Below are positions 1-8,374 of a DNA stretch of 22,782 nt, one piece after another (the first letter of the stretch is position 1; each line of letters opens with the position of its first letter). Origin of the DNA: Bacteroides sp. CAG:545 (GTDB taxonomy: Bacteria > Bacteroidota > Bacteroidia > Bacteroidales > UBA932); the NCBI GenBank assembly GCA_000432515.1, contig HF996042.1:1-22782 (forward strand). The letters are read 5' to 3'. The notes beneath the pieces were generated by a model. The model was not told the origin of the DNA. It saw nothing but the letters and a program-made list of their open reading frames with translations, and made no database searches. Both the position numbers and the translations under genes were made by a program.

Positions 1-258
1 GGACAGAGTCCCAATGAAAAAACAAGACCAAGGCTGTAAGTCCTCTCTGGAGCAACCTTGTTGCCCTATCGCTGCCCCTATATCGAGGGTCGAAGCGTAC
101 CCTGTAAGTTGTTGAGTGATAGTTGTTTAACTGTTTTCAGAGTTGTAAAAACACCAACTCCGAAAACACCTAAAGCAATGATAGTTAGCAACTTACGCGT
201 TGCATCATGTATCCGACAATGGTAAACTTTTTTCAGGACTAGACACCGCAAAGATTAC
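1..258. other. Non-coding repeat-bearing region at left edge
   Basis: No credible gene is seen between the window edge and the stop codon of the PCMD lipoprotein at 259. The stretch contains a truncated small hairpin at the edge (1-12), a second small inverted motif (about 49-65) and a ~110 bp imperfect palindrome centred on position 150. All three have relatives in the intergenic region at 21900-22360. The region lies downstream of the minus-strand lipoprotein gene, so its palindromes could also end that transcript, but there is no clear T-tract to prove this. Confidence 0.7.
95..205. repeat. Imperfect ~110 bp palindrome, copy 1 (centre 150)
   Basis: The arms are symmetric about position 150. 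TCAGAGTTG at 137-145 pairs with CAACTCCGA at 155-163 (one mismatch), and the outer arm 191-199 (ACTTACGCG) pairs with 101-109 (7 of 9). The inner loop is A-rich. The right arm resembles the reverse complement of the left arm of a second element centred on 22305: both have AACTC(C/T)GA, then TAAA, an A/T-rich ATGATA or TTGATA step, GCAA and TTACGCG. They appear to be two diverged members of one extragenic palindrome family. Confidence 0.65.
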
Positions 259-1371
259 CTAGTACACGAACTCGAATTCGTCGAGGTAGAGGACTGTGCC
301 TTCAGCGCCGGTGAAATAATCGCCGTAGCGGCTTGAGGCTGAGATTATCACTACCACGGACGGAGTGCGGTCGCTCCTGTAGGTAATCGGAAGGTTGAAC
401 TCCTGGTATGAATCCATCCATTTGCTGAATTCCATGTTTCCCCAGCCTATAATCGCAGGATCATTCTCGAAGTCAATGAATTGGGAATCTGAATTTATCA
501 CGTGGAAGCGGCCCTTCTCATCTATCGCCTTGTCAGGATAGCCATCCCACTTGTGCTTGTCCCAATCAGCCAATATCACCTGAATCTGACCGATATCAGT
601 CTGTCCTTTCATGGACTCATGCGCCTTATCCGTATGATTTATAGCCTTCGGCTGGTAACAATAGTAGCCATGCAGTGATTTCGGCCTGTCTGTGAACGGC
701 ACTCCCCAGGCGAGGTCAGCCCCCTTGGTTCCCTTCAGACCGCAGAACTCTCCTGTAAAGATATTGCCTGAAGCAAATTTGATGGCAATGAACTGGCTGG
801 TGAGTTTTGCAGCCTTCTTACCCGGCCCCTTGACTGCCAGGAACTCTTCTTCCGGAATGGTGGTATTCTTGCCGAGCAGGTCACTGGTTCCCTTGTTGGC
901 AGTAGTCCAGATGGCCTTGTCGGAATCAGAGGCATCAGGCGCATAAGGGAAATAGCCCTTGCCTTCCAATGCCCAGTTGTCAAAACTCATATTGTAGAGC
1001 TGCTTGCCTTTCACAGGCTCGTCCTTGGAAGCATTGACTGCAATCAGTCTCCAGTCATAGCTGCGGAACGCATTCAGACGCACGTGCAGGGTGTCGCTCA
1101 AGTCCAGGACATCACCGCGGGCATATTGCTTGTCCTTTCCGAACGTCGCGTCCGTATATTTTATCTTGCTGATTTTCAAGGAATGAAGATCGGCATCCCA
1201 CGGCATTTTCACTTCCACCAGCTGTTTGGAAGAATTTATCGTGGAACTGACCTGTCCGTCGATTTCAAAAATCTCATATCCGGCCAGATCCTTGGGGATC
1301 ATCATATCGTTTTCAATCTGGCAACCGGCCATCACCATAGTTACCAGAGATAAAAGCATCTTAAATTTCAT
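259..1371 (-). CDS. PCMD-domain surface lipoprotein
   Basis: A 370-residue exported lipoprotein. The N-terminus has a short hydrophobic signal peptide ending in VMAGC, so Cys17 is the likely lipidated residue. From about residue 125 to the end the protein resembles the PCMD (putative carbohydrate metabolism) family of Bacteroidota: NMSFDNW near the start of the domain, GNIFTGEFCG in the middle, a PFTDRPKSLHGYY strand, and a C-terminal ISASSRYGDYFTGAEGTVLYLDEFEFVY block that is characteristic. The N-terminal 100 residues look like a small beta-rich domain. It follows the barrel gene by one base, so the two are almost certainly co-transcribed and may form an outer-membrane pair. The family has structures but no settled biochemical function; carbohydrate binding is inferred, not shown. 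Confidence 0.85.
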   Translation of the reverse strand: MKFKMLLSLVTMVMAGCQIENDMMIPKDLAGYEIFEIDGQVSSTINSSKQLVEVKMPWDADLHSLKISKIKYTDATFGKDKQYARGDVLDLSDTLHVRLNAFRSYDWRLIAVNASKDEPVKGKQLYNMSFDNWALEGKGYFPYAPDASDSDKAIWTTANKGTSDLLGKNTTIPEEEFLAVKGPGKKAAKLTSQFIAIKFASGNIFTGEFCGLKGTKGADLAWGVPFTDRPKSLHGYYCYQPKAINHTDKAHESMKGQTDIGQIQVILADWDKHKWDGYPDKAIDEKGRFHVINSDSQFIDFENDPAIIGWGNMEFSKWMDSYQEFNLPITYRSDRTPSVVVIISASSRYGDYFTGAEGTVLYLDEFEFVY

Positions 1372-1372
1372 A

Positions 1373-2152
1373 CTACTGTTTTCCTACCTGGAAATAATAC
1401 ATAACAGAGAACGCAAGACCTAAAAGATTCGGTTTGAAACTGGTTCCGAAATGAGAGAGCGAACTCGTATATACCTGATTCTTAGTCTGTTTCGTGTAAG
1501 AATAATGACATTCAAGAACATTGACAGAAACTTCGAAAGCCAAATTGTTTGTCAGGAACATAGTGATTCCGGGACACAGGCCTATATTCAAAGCATAGGC
1601 CTCGGAGTACACCCCGTTCTTTTCTTCACCGTCCATCTGGAACGACTTGCCCTGCGACTTGGTGCCGCCGATACGGATTTCATTGAACATCGCGAAAACA
1701 CGGCTGCTAAAAAGAGGAACGTAGTTTCTGACGGCAAAAAGTCCCGAATAACTCTGATTCTTGAAATAATGATTAGAAAGGTCGAAATTATTGTCAGAGC
1801 CGAGGCTCAATGAGGCTTTGTCAATGTCGAGAGAGGTATAGCTGTAACCGAATCTCGCGCCCACGGCCGTGTTCTTGGCAATGAAATAAAACGCCGCCGG
1901 AGATATCTTGACAGTGGAAAGGGTGCCTTCCATTCCTGTAAGCAGGGACATCATTTCGTAACCGATATCACCGTTACCTGCTGAATATCTGTTATATGAC
2001 AGGGACGCGCCCGCCGACATCATTCCCTTAGGGACGAATATGGAACTCGCGTCTCCGAGACCGCGGTCGAACTTCTTTTCGTCATTTCTCGCAACTCCCT
2101 GAAAACCAAGGGAAAGAAGCAATGCAACGATTACAATTTTCTTCATTTTCAT
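1373..2152 (-). CDS. Outer-membrane beta-barrel protein
   Basis: A protein of about 259 residues with a signal peptide (MKMKKIVIVALLLSLGFQGVA) and then alternating polar/aromatic strands typical of a small outer-membrane barrel. It ends in a strand rich in aromatics (VMYYFQVGKQ). The reading frame stays open upstream to 2221, but those extra residues are charged and precede the signal peptide. I therefore place the start at the ATG at 2152; the ATG at 2146, two codons on, is equally possible. The stop lies one base before the PCMD lipoprotein start, which suggests an operon and perhaps a complex. No conserved catalytic motif is visible and the ligand is unknown. Confidence 0.8.
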   Translation of the reverse strand: MKMKKIVIVALLLSLGFQGVARNDEKKFDRGLGDASSIFVPKGMMSAGASLSYNRYSAGNGDIGYEMMSLLTGMEGTLSTVKISPAAFYFIAKNTAVGARFGYSYTSLDIDKASLSLGSDNNFDLSNHYFKNQSYSGLFAVRNYVPLFSSRVFAMFNEIRIGGTKSQGKSFQMDGEEKNGVYSEAYALNIGLCPGITMFLTNNLAFEVSVNVLECHYSYTKQTKNQVYTSSLSHFGTSFKPNLLGLAFSVMYYFQVGKQ

Positions 2153-2287
2153 ATACTTAATCATTGCGAAATTATGATAAATTTCCGTACTATCAAAATA
2201 CCGGGCCCATATACATTGCAAAAATTTTATTACAATACTTTCCGCACGCTCCGTCGTCGGCTTCGGGGCTTTGTGAGTTTTTTTTTG

Positions 2288-2295
2288 TAAATTTG
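2288..2295 (+). promoter_or_regulatory. Candidate promoter -7 box for parE operon
   Basis: TAAATTTG fits the Bacteroidota -7 consensus TAnnTTTG and lies about 100 bases before the parE start. A TTTG at 2270-2273 could be the -33 element, but the 14-base gap is shorter than the usual 19-21. Only the -7 match is convincing. Confidence 0.4.
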
Positions 2296-2397
2296 CGGAA
2301 TGTGTCCCCGTAAGCGGATGACGGAAATGGCAGACGGTGCAGGGCGCACAATGCAGGAAACACGTACAAGACAGTCACGTAATTTTGTAAATCATAT

Positions 2398-4299
2398 ATG
2401 GCAGAAGAGAAATACGACAGCAGTGCGATACGTACTCTGGAATGGAACAAACACATCAGACAGCGTTCCGGAATGTACATCGGAAGGCTCGGAAACGGTG
2501 ACAATCCGGAGGACGGCATCTATATCCTGCTGAAGGAAGTCGTGGACAACTCCATCGACGAGTTCGGAATGGGATACGGAAAGCAGATCCAGATCACCGT
2601 GGAGGACGGAAGCGTCACAGTACGGGATTTCGGACGAGGCATTCCGCTGGACAAAGTGATTGACGCCACGAGCAAGCTGAACACCGGAGGAAAGTTCGAC
2701 GACAAGAACTTCAAGAAGTCCGTCGGAATGAACGGTGTCGGCACCAAGGCAGTCAATGCATTGTCCTCATACTTCTACGTAGAATCCTTCAGGGACGGTG
2801 AAAGTTCCTGGGCCCAGTTCGAGCGCGGCGAAATCGTGGATTCTGGCAGAAAAGAAAAGACAGGAGAGAAAAACGGAACCTTCGTAAGATTCACCCCGGA
2901 CAGGGAAATGTTCGGAAACTACGAGTACAATATGGACTTCGTGGAGACGATGGTCAAGAACTACTCGTACCTCAAGCGCGGCCTCACTCTCGTACTGAAC
3001 GGCGTCTCCTACAAGTCCGAGAACGGACTTCTGGACCTTGTGAACGAGAGGATGAACGAGACACCGCTCTACGCTCCGATTCATCTGGAAGGGGAAGACA
3101 TCGAAATAGTCCTCACCCACGGAAACAGCTACGGAGAGAACATATCTTCATTCGTGAACGGACAGAACACAAGAGACGGAGGAACCCACCTTGCAGCATT
3201 CAGAGAGGCGGTAGCCAAGACATTGAAAGACTTCTTCAAGAAAGACTACGAGCCGCAGGACTGCAGGCAGGGAATCGTCGGAGCCATCAGCATCCAGATA
3301 CAGGAGCCTCAGTTCGAAGGACAGACCAAGACCAAGCTCGGTTCAAACTACATGTGGGTCAAACAGGAGAAAGATGACCAGGGCAATGCAGTGATAACTC
3401 AAGGTCCTACCATCAGGTCCTTCATCAACGACTTCATTTCCAGGAACTTGGACAATTACCTGACAATCCACAAGGAAATCGTCCCGGTCATAGAGGAAAA
3501 GATAAAGGACTCGAAGAAAGAGCGCGAGGAAATCTCCGGCATCCAGAAAAAGACCAGAGAGAAGAACAAGCGTGCCAATGTCTATAACAAGAAACTCCGC
3601 GACTGCCGCTACCACTACTGCGACAAACTGCCTAAGGACAAGATAGAGGAGGGAGAAAAATCCAGCATCTTCATCACTGAGGGAGACTCCGCGAGCGGAA
3701 CCATCACCAAAGTGCGCAACGCGAACAGCCAGGCAGTATTCAGCCTTCGAGGCAAACCGATAAACTGCTACAAGGAAAGCCGCAAGAAAGTAGCTGAGAA
3801 TGAGGAACTTAACCTTCTGATTTCAGCACTCGGCGTGGAGGACGACCTCAAGAACCTGAGATACAACAACATCATCGTGGCAACCGATGCCGATGATGAC
3901 GGAATGCATATCCGTATGCTCGTGCTCACGTTCTTCATGAAATACTATCCTGAACTTATCAGGCGCGGACACGTGTACATCCTGCAGACCCCGCTCTTCA
4001 GAGTCAGGAACAAGAAAGAGACACGTTACTGCTACAACGACGACGAGCGGGCCAATGCCATAAAGGAACTGAAGAACGGCGTGGAAATAACCCGATTCAA
4101 AGGTCTCGGTGAAATATCTCCTGACGAATTCGTGGATTTCATCGGGGATGGTATGAGACTTGATGCAGTGAACCTCGCGAAAGACGAGTCCATATCGAAC
4201 ATCATGGAGTTCTACATGGGCGACAACACTATCGACAGACAAAACTTCATCAGACAGAACCTCAGAAGCGAAGAGGAACTGGAAGATATAAAACTTTAG
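2398..4299 (+). CDS. parE: DNA topoisomerase IV subunit B
   Basis: The ATPase/TOPRIM subunit of topoisomerase IV, a type IIA enzyme that decatenates daughter chromosomes using ATP. The 633 residues match the Bacteroidota ParE length. The GHKL ATPase fold is clear: LKEVVDNSIDE with Glu47 and Asn51, GRGIP at 79-83, and the glycine-rich lid GMNGVGTKA at 110-118. The TOPRIM domain carries ITEGDSASG with catalytic Glu428 and DADDDG at 497-502 for Mg2+. The N-terminal RTLEWNKHIRQRSGMYIG block resembles Bacteroidota ParE more than GyrB. The start is the ATG just before MAEEKY, which keeps the usual short N-terminus. No parC neighbour is present. Instead plsC- and fadD-like genes follow after 4 bases, so the operon links topoisomerase to lipid genes. 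Confidence 0.93.
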   Translation: MAEEKYDSSAIRTLEWNKHIRQRSGMYIGRLGNGDNPEDGIYILLKEVVDNSIDEFGMGYGKQIQITVEDGSVTVRDFGRGIPLDKVIDATSKLNTGGKFDDKNFKKSVGMNGVGTKAVNALSSYFYVESFRDGESSWAQFERGEIVDSGRKEKTGEKNGTFVRFTPDREMFGNYEYNMDFVETMVKNYSYLKRGLTLVLNGVSYKSENGLLDLVNERMNETPLYAPIHLEGEDIEIVLTHGNSYGENISSFVNGQNTRDGGTHLAAFREAVAKTLKDFFKKDYEPQDCRQGIVGAISIQIQEPQFEGQTKTKLGSNYMWVKQEKDDQGNAVITQGPTIRSFINDFISRNLDNYLTIHKEIVPVIEEKIKDSKKEREEISGIQKKTREKNKRANVYNKKLRDCRYHYCDKLPKDKIEEGEKSSIFITEGDSASGTITKVRNANSQAVFSLRGKPINCYKESRKKVAENEELNLLISALGVEDDLKNLRYNNIIVATDADDDGMHIRMLVLTFFMKYYPELIRRGHVYILQTPLFRVRNKKETRYCYNDDERANAIKELKNGVEITRFKGLGEISPDEFVDFIGDGMRLDAVNLAKDESISNIMEFYMGDNTIDRQNFIRQNLRSEEELEDIKL

Positions 4300-4303
4300 A
4301 AAC

Positions 4304-4873
4304 ATGGAAAAGAAACGTTCTGCCTGGGCACGATTCTGCGGATGGCTATTGAAAAGGATGGGCTGGACCACTGACGGTTACCCTGCTCCTGACAACAAAT
4401 GCGTCATCCTGGGAGTGCCCCATACATCAGCGTGGGACTTCGTGGTATCTTATCTGTTCTACACGCAATTCGACGAAGTGGCTCACGTAATGATAAAGAA
4501 AGAGTTCTTCAAATGGCCTCTCGGATGGTTTCTCCGCAAGGCAGGCTGCATTCCTGTGGACCGTTCAAGCGCAAGCGCAATGCTGTTCAGCCTTATCAAT
4601 GAAATGGAAAAGGTGGACAAATTCCATCTGGCAATCGCTCCGGAAGGCACCAGACATGCAGTCAAGAAATGGAAAACCGGCTATCACATGATAGCACAGA
4701 AAGTAGGTTGCCCGGTGTATATGGGCTACTTCGACTGGAAGACCAAGCACGTCAGCATCGGAAAGAAGGTCGAACTTACTGATGACGCAAGAGCCGATAC
4801 CGACAGGATACAGGCACTCTACGAGGAGATGCACATGCAGGGAAAGAATCCTGAAGGATACGTAACACATTGA
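4304..4873 (+). CDS. PlsC-family 1-acylglycerol-3-phosphate acyltransferase
   Basis: A 189-residue acyltransferase of the glycerolipid PlsC family, which moves an acyl group onto a lysophospholipid or related acceptor at the inner face of the membrane. The HX4D catalytic motif is present as HTSAWD (His40, Asp45). The substrate-binding APEGTR motif is at 112-117 with Glu114. VGCPVYMGYFDW near the end corresponds to the usual last block. It is shorter than E. coli PlsC and has no strong membrane segment, which is common for this Bacteroidota subgroup. It starts 4 bases after the parE stop and precedes an acyl-CoA synthetase, consistent with a phospholipid or acyl-lipid role. The exact acceptor cannot be told from the sequence. 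Confidence 0.88.
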   Translation: MEKKRSAWARFCGWLLKRMGWTTDGYPAPDNKCVILGVPHTSAWDFVVSYLFYTQFDEVAHVMIKKEFFKWPLGWFLRKAGCIPVDRSSASAMLFSLINEMEKVDKFHLAIAPEGTRHAVKKWKTGYHMIAQKVGCPVYMGYFDWKTKHVSIGKKVELTDDARADTDRIQALYEEMHMQGKNPEGYVTH

Positions 4874-4892
4874 CAAACATCTAAAAAAAAGA

Positions 4893-4914
4893 CCCGTCTG
4901 CCCCGGCAGGCGGG
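4893..4914 (-). terminator. GC-rich hairpin with T-tract on the minus strand
   Basis: CCCGTCTGCC at 4893-4902 pairs with GGCAGGCGGG at 4905-4914, with one G-T pair. On the minus strand it is followed by eight T (complement of the A-run at 4883-4890), the shape of an intrinsic terminator. On the plus strand, which carries the operon, no T-tract follows. There is no minus-strand gene upstream of it here, so its purpose is unclear. It may block antisense transcription or simply be a stem in the plsC-fadD mRNA. Confidence 0.45.
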
Positions 4915-4926
4915 CAATATAATGTA

Positions 4927-6654
4927 ATGGGCAACAGTCTTTACAGAAAAATCACCACCAACAGGGAAAGTTACATCACCACGTTGGCCAGACTTTTCGA
5001 TTACGCGACTACAGTCTATGCCAAACGTCCCGCACTCAGTTATGTGGACGGCGGCCAGAGTTATACATACAAGGAATTGAGGCTCAAGAGCCTGGAACTT
5101 TCGCACATATTCTCCAGATACGGAATAGATGCAGGAGACAGGATAGCGATATTGTCCCAGAACATGCCGAACTGGACAGTGGCATTGTTCTCCATCGTTC
5201 CGTTCGGACGTGTGGCAGTCCCGATTCTTCCGGATTCATCAGAAAGCGAGGTGACCAACATCCTCACCCACTCCGAGACAAAGGTCCTTTTCATCTCACA
5301 GAGGATGATGCCGAAACTCTCGGAAGAAGTTAAGAACAGACTCACATTGGTCATTGACATAGAGACATTGGAAATCATCCATAAGGACAATTCCGCTTTC
5401 ACCTGCGAAGGTTGGGGCAAGGACCCGTCTCCGGATGACCTGGCGATGATCATCTACACGTCAGGAACTTCAGGAAAGGCAAAGGGCGTAATGCTGAGCC
5501 ACAGGAATTTCTGCCATAACGTCATCGAGGCCTGGCACGCACAGAAGACCAACAAGAAGGACAGATGGCTGTCCATCCTGCCTATGTCCCACACTTATGA
5601 GATGAGTTTCAGCGTACTCTATCCGTTCTACGTGGGCGGCTCAGTATTCCATATCAAGAAACTGCCGACACCTTCTATCCTTGTGGAGGCGATGAAGGTT
5701 GTCAGACCAACCATAATGTGCTCAGTCCCGCTGATTATCGAGAAAGTTTACAAATCCAGCATCGTACCGACAGTGCAACGCAGCCGTATCCTTTCCTGGC
5801 TGAAGCAGCACGCGCCTAAACTGCTGTACTTCCTCATCGGCAAACGTCTGTACAGCACATTCGGCGGCAAACTGAAATTCTTCGGCATCGGCGGCTCCAA
5901 GCTTGACCCGACAGTGGAGGACTTCCTCATCAAGGCCAAGTTCCCGTATGCCATCGGTTACGGACTTACTGAAACCGCACCACTCATCACCAATGCCTGC
6001 GTAGGCAAGACTAAGGTCGGTTCAATCGGAGTGGCAGCATATAATGTACAGGTAAAGCTCCAGAACGTGAATCCGGAGACCGGAGAAGGCGAAATCGTAG
6101 CCAAGGGAGACAATGTGATGCTCGGCTACTACAAGGATCCGGAAAGGACCAGAGCTGTCCTCACTGACGACGGCTGGTTCAGGACCAATGACCTGGCCTG
6201 CGTGGATTCCAAAGGCCGCTATTACATAAAGGGCAGGCTGAACAATATGATTCTCGGTCCGTCAGGAGAGAATATCTACCCTGAGGAAATCGAGCAGGTC
6301 ATCAACAACTTCGGCGGAGTGAACGAATCTCTCGTGATGGAAAGGGAAGGCAAGCTCGTGGCCCTCGTGAAGTTCGATGACAATGTCCTGGACTGGAACC
6401 AGGAAACCGAGGACAAGTTCTTCGACAACCTCCAGGCCAAGAAGAAAGCCGTTCTCGACTACGTGAACAAGCATGTGGGCAAGTCTTCCAAGGTCAACAC
6501 CGTGGAAGTCGTAAAAGAAAACTTCGAGAAGACGGCGACTCAGAAAATCCGCCGCTTCAAATACAAGGACGCTCACGGAGACGAGCCGCAGAAGGCTGAG
6601 ACTCCGAATACAGACGCGGAGCCTCAGAAGGAGGACAGTTCCAAGACTGAGTAA
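4927..6654 (+). CDS. Long-chain fatty acid-CoA ligase (AMP-forming)
   Basis: A 575-residue member of the ANL adenylating superfamily that activates a fatty acid to acyl-AMP and then acyl-CoA. The ATP-loop YTSGTSGKAKG is at about 177-187. The acyl-AMP motif YGLTETAP and the hinge region DGWFRTNDLACVDSKGRYYIKGR are intact. Near the end, TATQKIRRFKYK supplies the usual catalytic Lys. The last ~25 residues are a low-complexity acidic tail rich in Glu, Lys and Pro and probably disordered. There is no signal peptide, so it is cytosolic or membrane-peripheral. It follows the plsC-like gene by 53 bases containing a hairpin, and ends just before a strong terminator. FadD-like is the best description; the chain length used is unknown. 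Confidence 0.88.
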   Translation: MGNSLYRKITTNRESYITTLARLFDYATTVYAKRPALSYVDGGQSYTYKELRLKSLELSHIFSRYGIDAGDRIAILSQNMPNWTVALFSIVPFGRVAVPILPDSSESEVTNILTHSETKVLFISQRMMPKLSEEVKNRLTLVIDIETLEIIHKDNSAFTCEGWGKDPSPDDLAMIIYTSGTSGKAKGVMLSHRNFCHNVIEAWHAQKTNKKDRWLSILPMSHTYEMSFSVLYPFYVGGSVFHIKKLPTPSILVEAMKVVRPTIMCSVPLIIEKVYKSSIVPTVQRSRILSWLKQHAPKLLYFLIGKRLYSTFGGKLKFFGIGGSKLDPTVEDFLIKAKFPYAIGYGLTETAPLITNACVGKTKVGSIGVAAYNVQVKLQNVNPETGEGEIVAKGDNVMLGYYKDPERTRAVLTDDGWFRTNDLACVDSKGRYYIKGRLNNMILGPSGENIYPEEIEQVINNFGGVNESLVMEREGKLVALVKFDDNVLDWNQETEDKFFDNLQAKKKAVLDYVNKHVGKSSKVNTVEVVKENFEKTATQKIRRFKYKDAHGDEPQKAETPNTDAEPQKEDSSKTE

Positions 6655-6665
6655 AAAGTCTGAGT

Positions 6666-6708
6666 AAAACAAAACGGGTGAACAGAATTTGCTCACCCGT
6701 TTTGTTTT
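6666..6708. terminator. Bidirectional intrinsic terminator
   Basis: A perfect 16 bp stem joins 6666-6681 to 6693-6708 around an 11-base loop (6682-6692). The GC core CGGGTGA/TCACCCG is flanked by A-rich DNA on the left and T-rich DNA on the right, so it forms a proper terminator on both strands. It lies between the convergent stops of the acyl-CoA ligase (6654) and the phosphatase (6721) and should end both operons. Confidence 0.92.
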
Positions 6709-6720
6709 TCAGAAGAAGTC

Positions 6721-8364
6721 TTAGAGATATTTGAGAATCTCCCGCGAGATGTAGAAGTTCTTGTTCTTCGGAACATAGACTGAAACGCTCGCGAGTTCCT
6801 TTTTCTGGCCGTCAACCTCGATGTAGGAGCGGTTGGCAGGAACACGTACTTTACCGTCAATCACGAGCACCGGAGACTTCTTGTCGCCCTCAACTGTAGT
6901 TTCATGGCCCTGGAGAAGCACATCTGACTTGACGAAAACCTGCGATGTAAGTTCGTCCAATGAGCCTTTCACGCCGAGCAGATCATACATGTAACCGGCA
7001 AGGTCAGTACCGTCAATCCATCCCATAGGGACCTGTCCGTTAGGATTGTAAACCGCAAGGAACACATCTTCGCTGGTATGGCAGCCGCTTGCATATCCGA
7101 AATGGACATGTTCATTCAAGATCTTGGTTATCACGCTCATAAGATTCCTTGAGAATGACACTTCCATATAGTCCTGCTCGATATTGCCTCTCGATTCCAT
7201 GACGGCCTTCTCCTCAGCAGGAGTCAGGTCAATGCCTGCGTACTCCTTGAACAACGGGCGGATCTGGTCCACACTGTGCGTCTGAATCAGGCAGGACAGG
7301 CCATATCCGGTACATTTGTATTGAGGAAGCATGGCCATTGCCGAATCCAGGCCTTTCTTGTAATAGTTCTTGTAGTCATTGTCTCCCATGGTCATTCCGC
7401 TGTTTCCATGGTCAGGAACCACGATGACGGTAGTGTTTCCGTCCTTTTTGGCGAAATCCATAGCCACTGCCACTGCCTTGTCGAAAGCATCGTACTCTGA
7501 AATAATGCCCATCGGGTCATTGCTGTGAGCAGCATAGTCCACTTTGCTGCCCTCCACCATGAGGAAGAAGCCTTTCTTGTCCTTGGAAAGCAGGGACAGG
7601 GCCTTTTCAGTCATCTCACAAAGTGACGGCTCCGCGAGAGTATCCCTGTCCAGGTCGAAAGCCATGTCCTCGTCAGAGAACAGCGACCATACAGGAGCCT
7701 TGTCTGCAGCCCTGAATGCAGGAACATCCTTTTCAATGTAACTGATTCCGTTGTCATCCAATATAGACTTCACGTCATCATCAATATAATCGACTCCGCC
7801 GCCGAAAAGGACATCCACACGGTTGGAAGCCATCTGTCTGATAATGTTGTAGTTGTCGCTTCTGGAGACGGTGTGCGCTGTAGTTGCGCCAGGTGTCGCA
7901 TGTGTGGCAATGACGGTCACGACCAGTCCTGTGGACTTGTGTCCGAGAATCTTGGCAGCTTCCATAACAGTAGAAAGAGGCTGCCACGTGCTGTCCGCAT
8001 TGACATTGACAAGATCCTGGCCCTCATTTTTTGCAGGATAGACTGACAGATTCGAGCCCTGAGCCTTGTAACCTGTCATAAATGAGGTCATTGCAGCAGG
8101 AGATGCGGCAATCGGAGAGTCAGAGCAGTTCTGTCTTACCAGTCCGCAGAGATACGGGTCTGTCGCCAATGTGACAGTGCCGTTCTGAGGATTCTGATGC
8201 TGTCTATACCATCTGACAACGGAAAGGACGCTTGTAGATGTCCCGTCCGGAATCATCAGTATCACATTCTTGGTAGGTTTCACCTTGTCCTGACGTGTGC
8301 AGGAAACAGGAATCATCGCTATCGCCAGCAATGAAATTAGAATTATCCGTTTTACTGATTTCAT
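6721..8364 (-). CDS. Alkaline phosphatase (PhoA family) lipoprotein
   Basis: A 547-residue exported phosphomonoesterase of the PhoA superfamily. The signal peptide ends in IPVSC, suggesting lipidation at Cys22. Metal-ligand blocks are recognisable in order: LMIPDGTS (Asp40), the nucleophile region around Ser88, THATPGATTAH, MVEGSKVDYAAHSND, VPDHGNSG and CHTSEDV. The nucleophile loop reads IAASPAAMTS. The residue before Ser88 is Ala87, where the family normally has Asp (the DS of the classic motif). That Asp positions the active-site Arg, so activity or specificity may be altered, while Ser88 and most metal ligands are kept. It is the last gene of a four-gene operon, 10 bases after the WalJ-like gene. 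The substrate is unknown. Confidence 0.87.
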   Translation of the reverse strand: MKSVKRIILISLLAIAMIPVSCTRQDKVKPTKNVILMIPDGTSTSVLSVVRWYRQHQNPQNGTVTLATDPYLCGLVRQNCSDSPIAASPAAMTSFMTGYKAQGSNLSVYPAKNEGQDLVNVNADSTWQPLSTVMEAAKILGHKSTGLVVTVIATHATPGATTAHTVSRSDNYNIIRQMASNRVDVLFGGGVDYIDDDVKSILDDNGISYIEKDVPAFRAADKAPVWSLFSDEDMAFDLDRDTLAEPSLCEMTEKALSLLSKDKKGFFLMVEGSKVDYAAHSNDPMGIISEYDAFDKAVAVAMDFAKKDGNTTVIVVPDHGNSGMTMGDNDYKNYYKKGLDSAMAMLPQYKCTGYGLSCLIQTHSVDQIRPLFKEYAGIDLTPAEEKAVMESRGNIEQDYMEVSFSRNLMSVITKILNEHVHFGYASGCHTSEDVFLAVYNPNGQVPMGWIDGTDLAGYMYDLLGVKGSLDELTSQVFVKSDVLLQGHETTVEGDKKSPVLVIDGKVRVPANRSYIEVDGQKKELASVSVYVPKNKNFYISREILKYL

Positions 8365-8374
8365 ATATATGGTT

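Noticed and set aside
2153..2221. Longer N-terminus for the outer-membrane barrel
   Set aside because: The extra residues are polar and would bury the signal peptide, so the later ATG is preferred.
3823..4371. 182-codon antisense frame over the end of parE
   Set aside because: It mirrors the codon bias of parE and has no recognisable domain.
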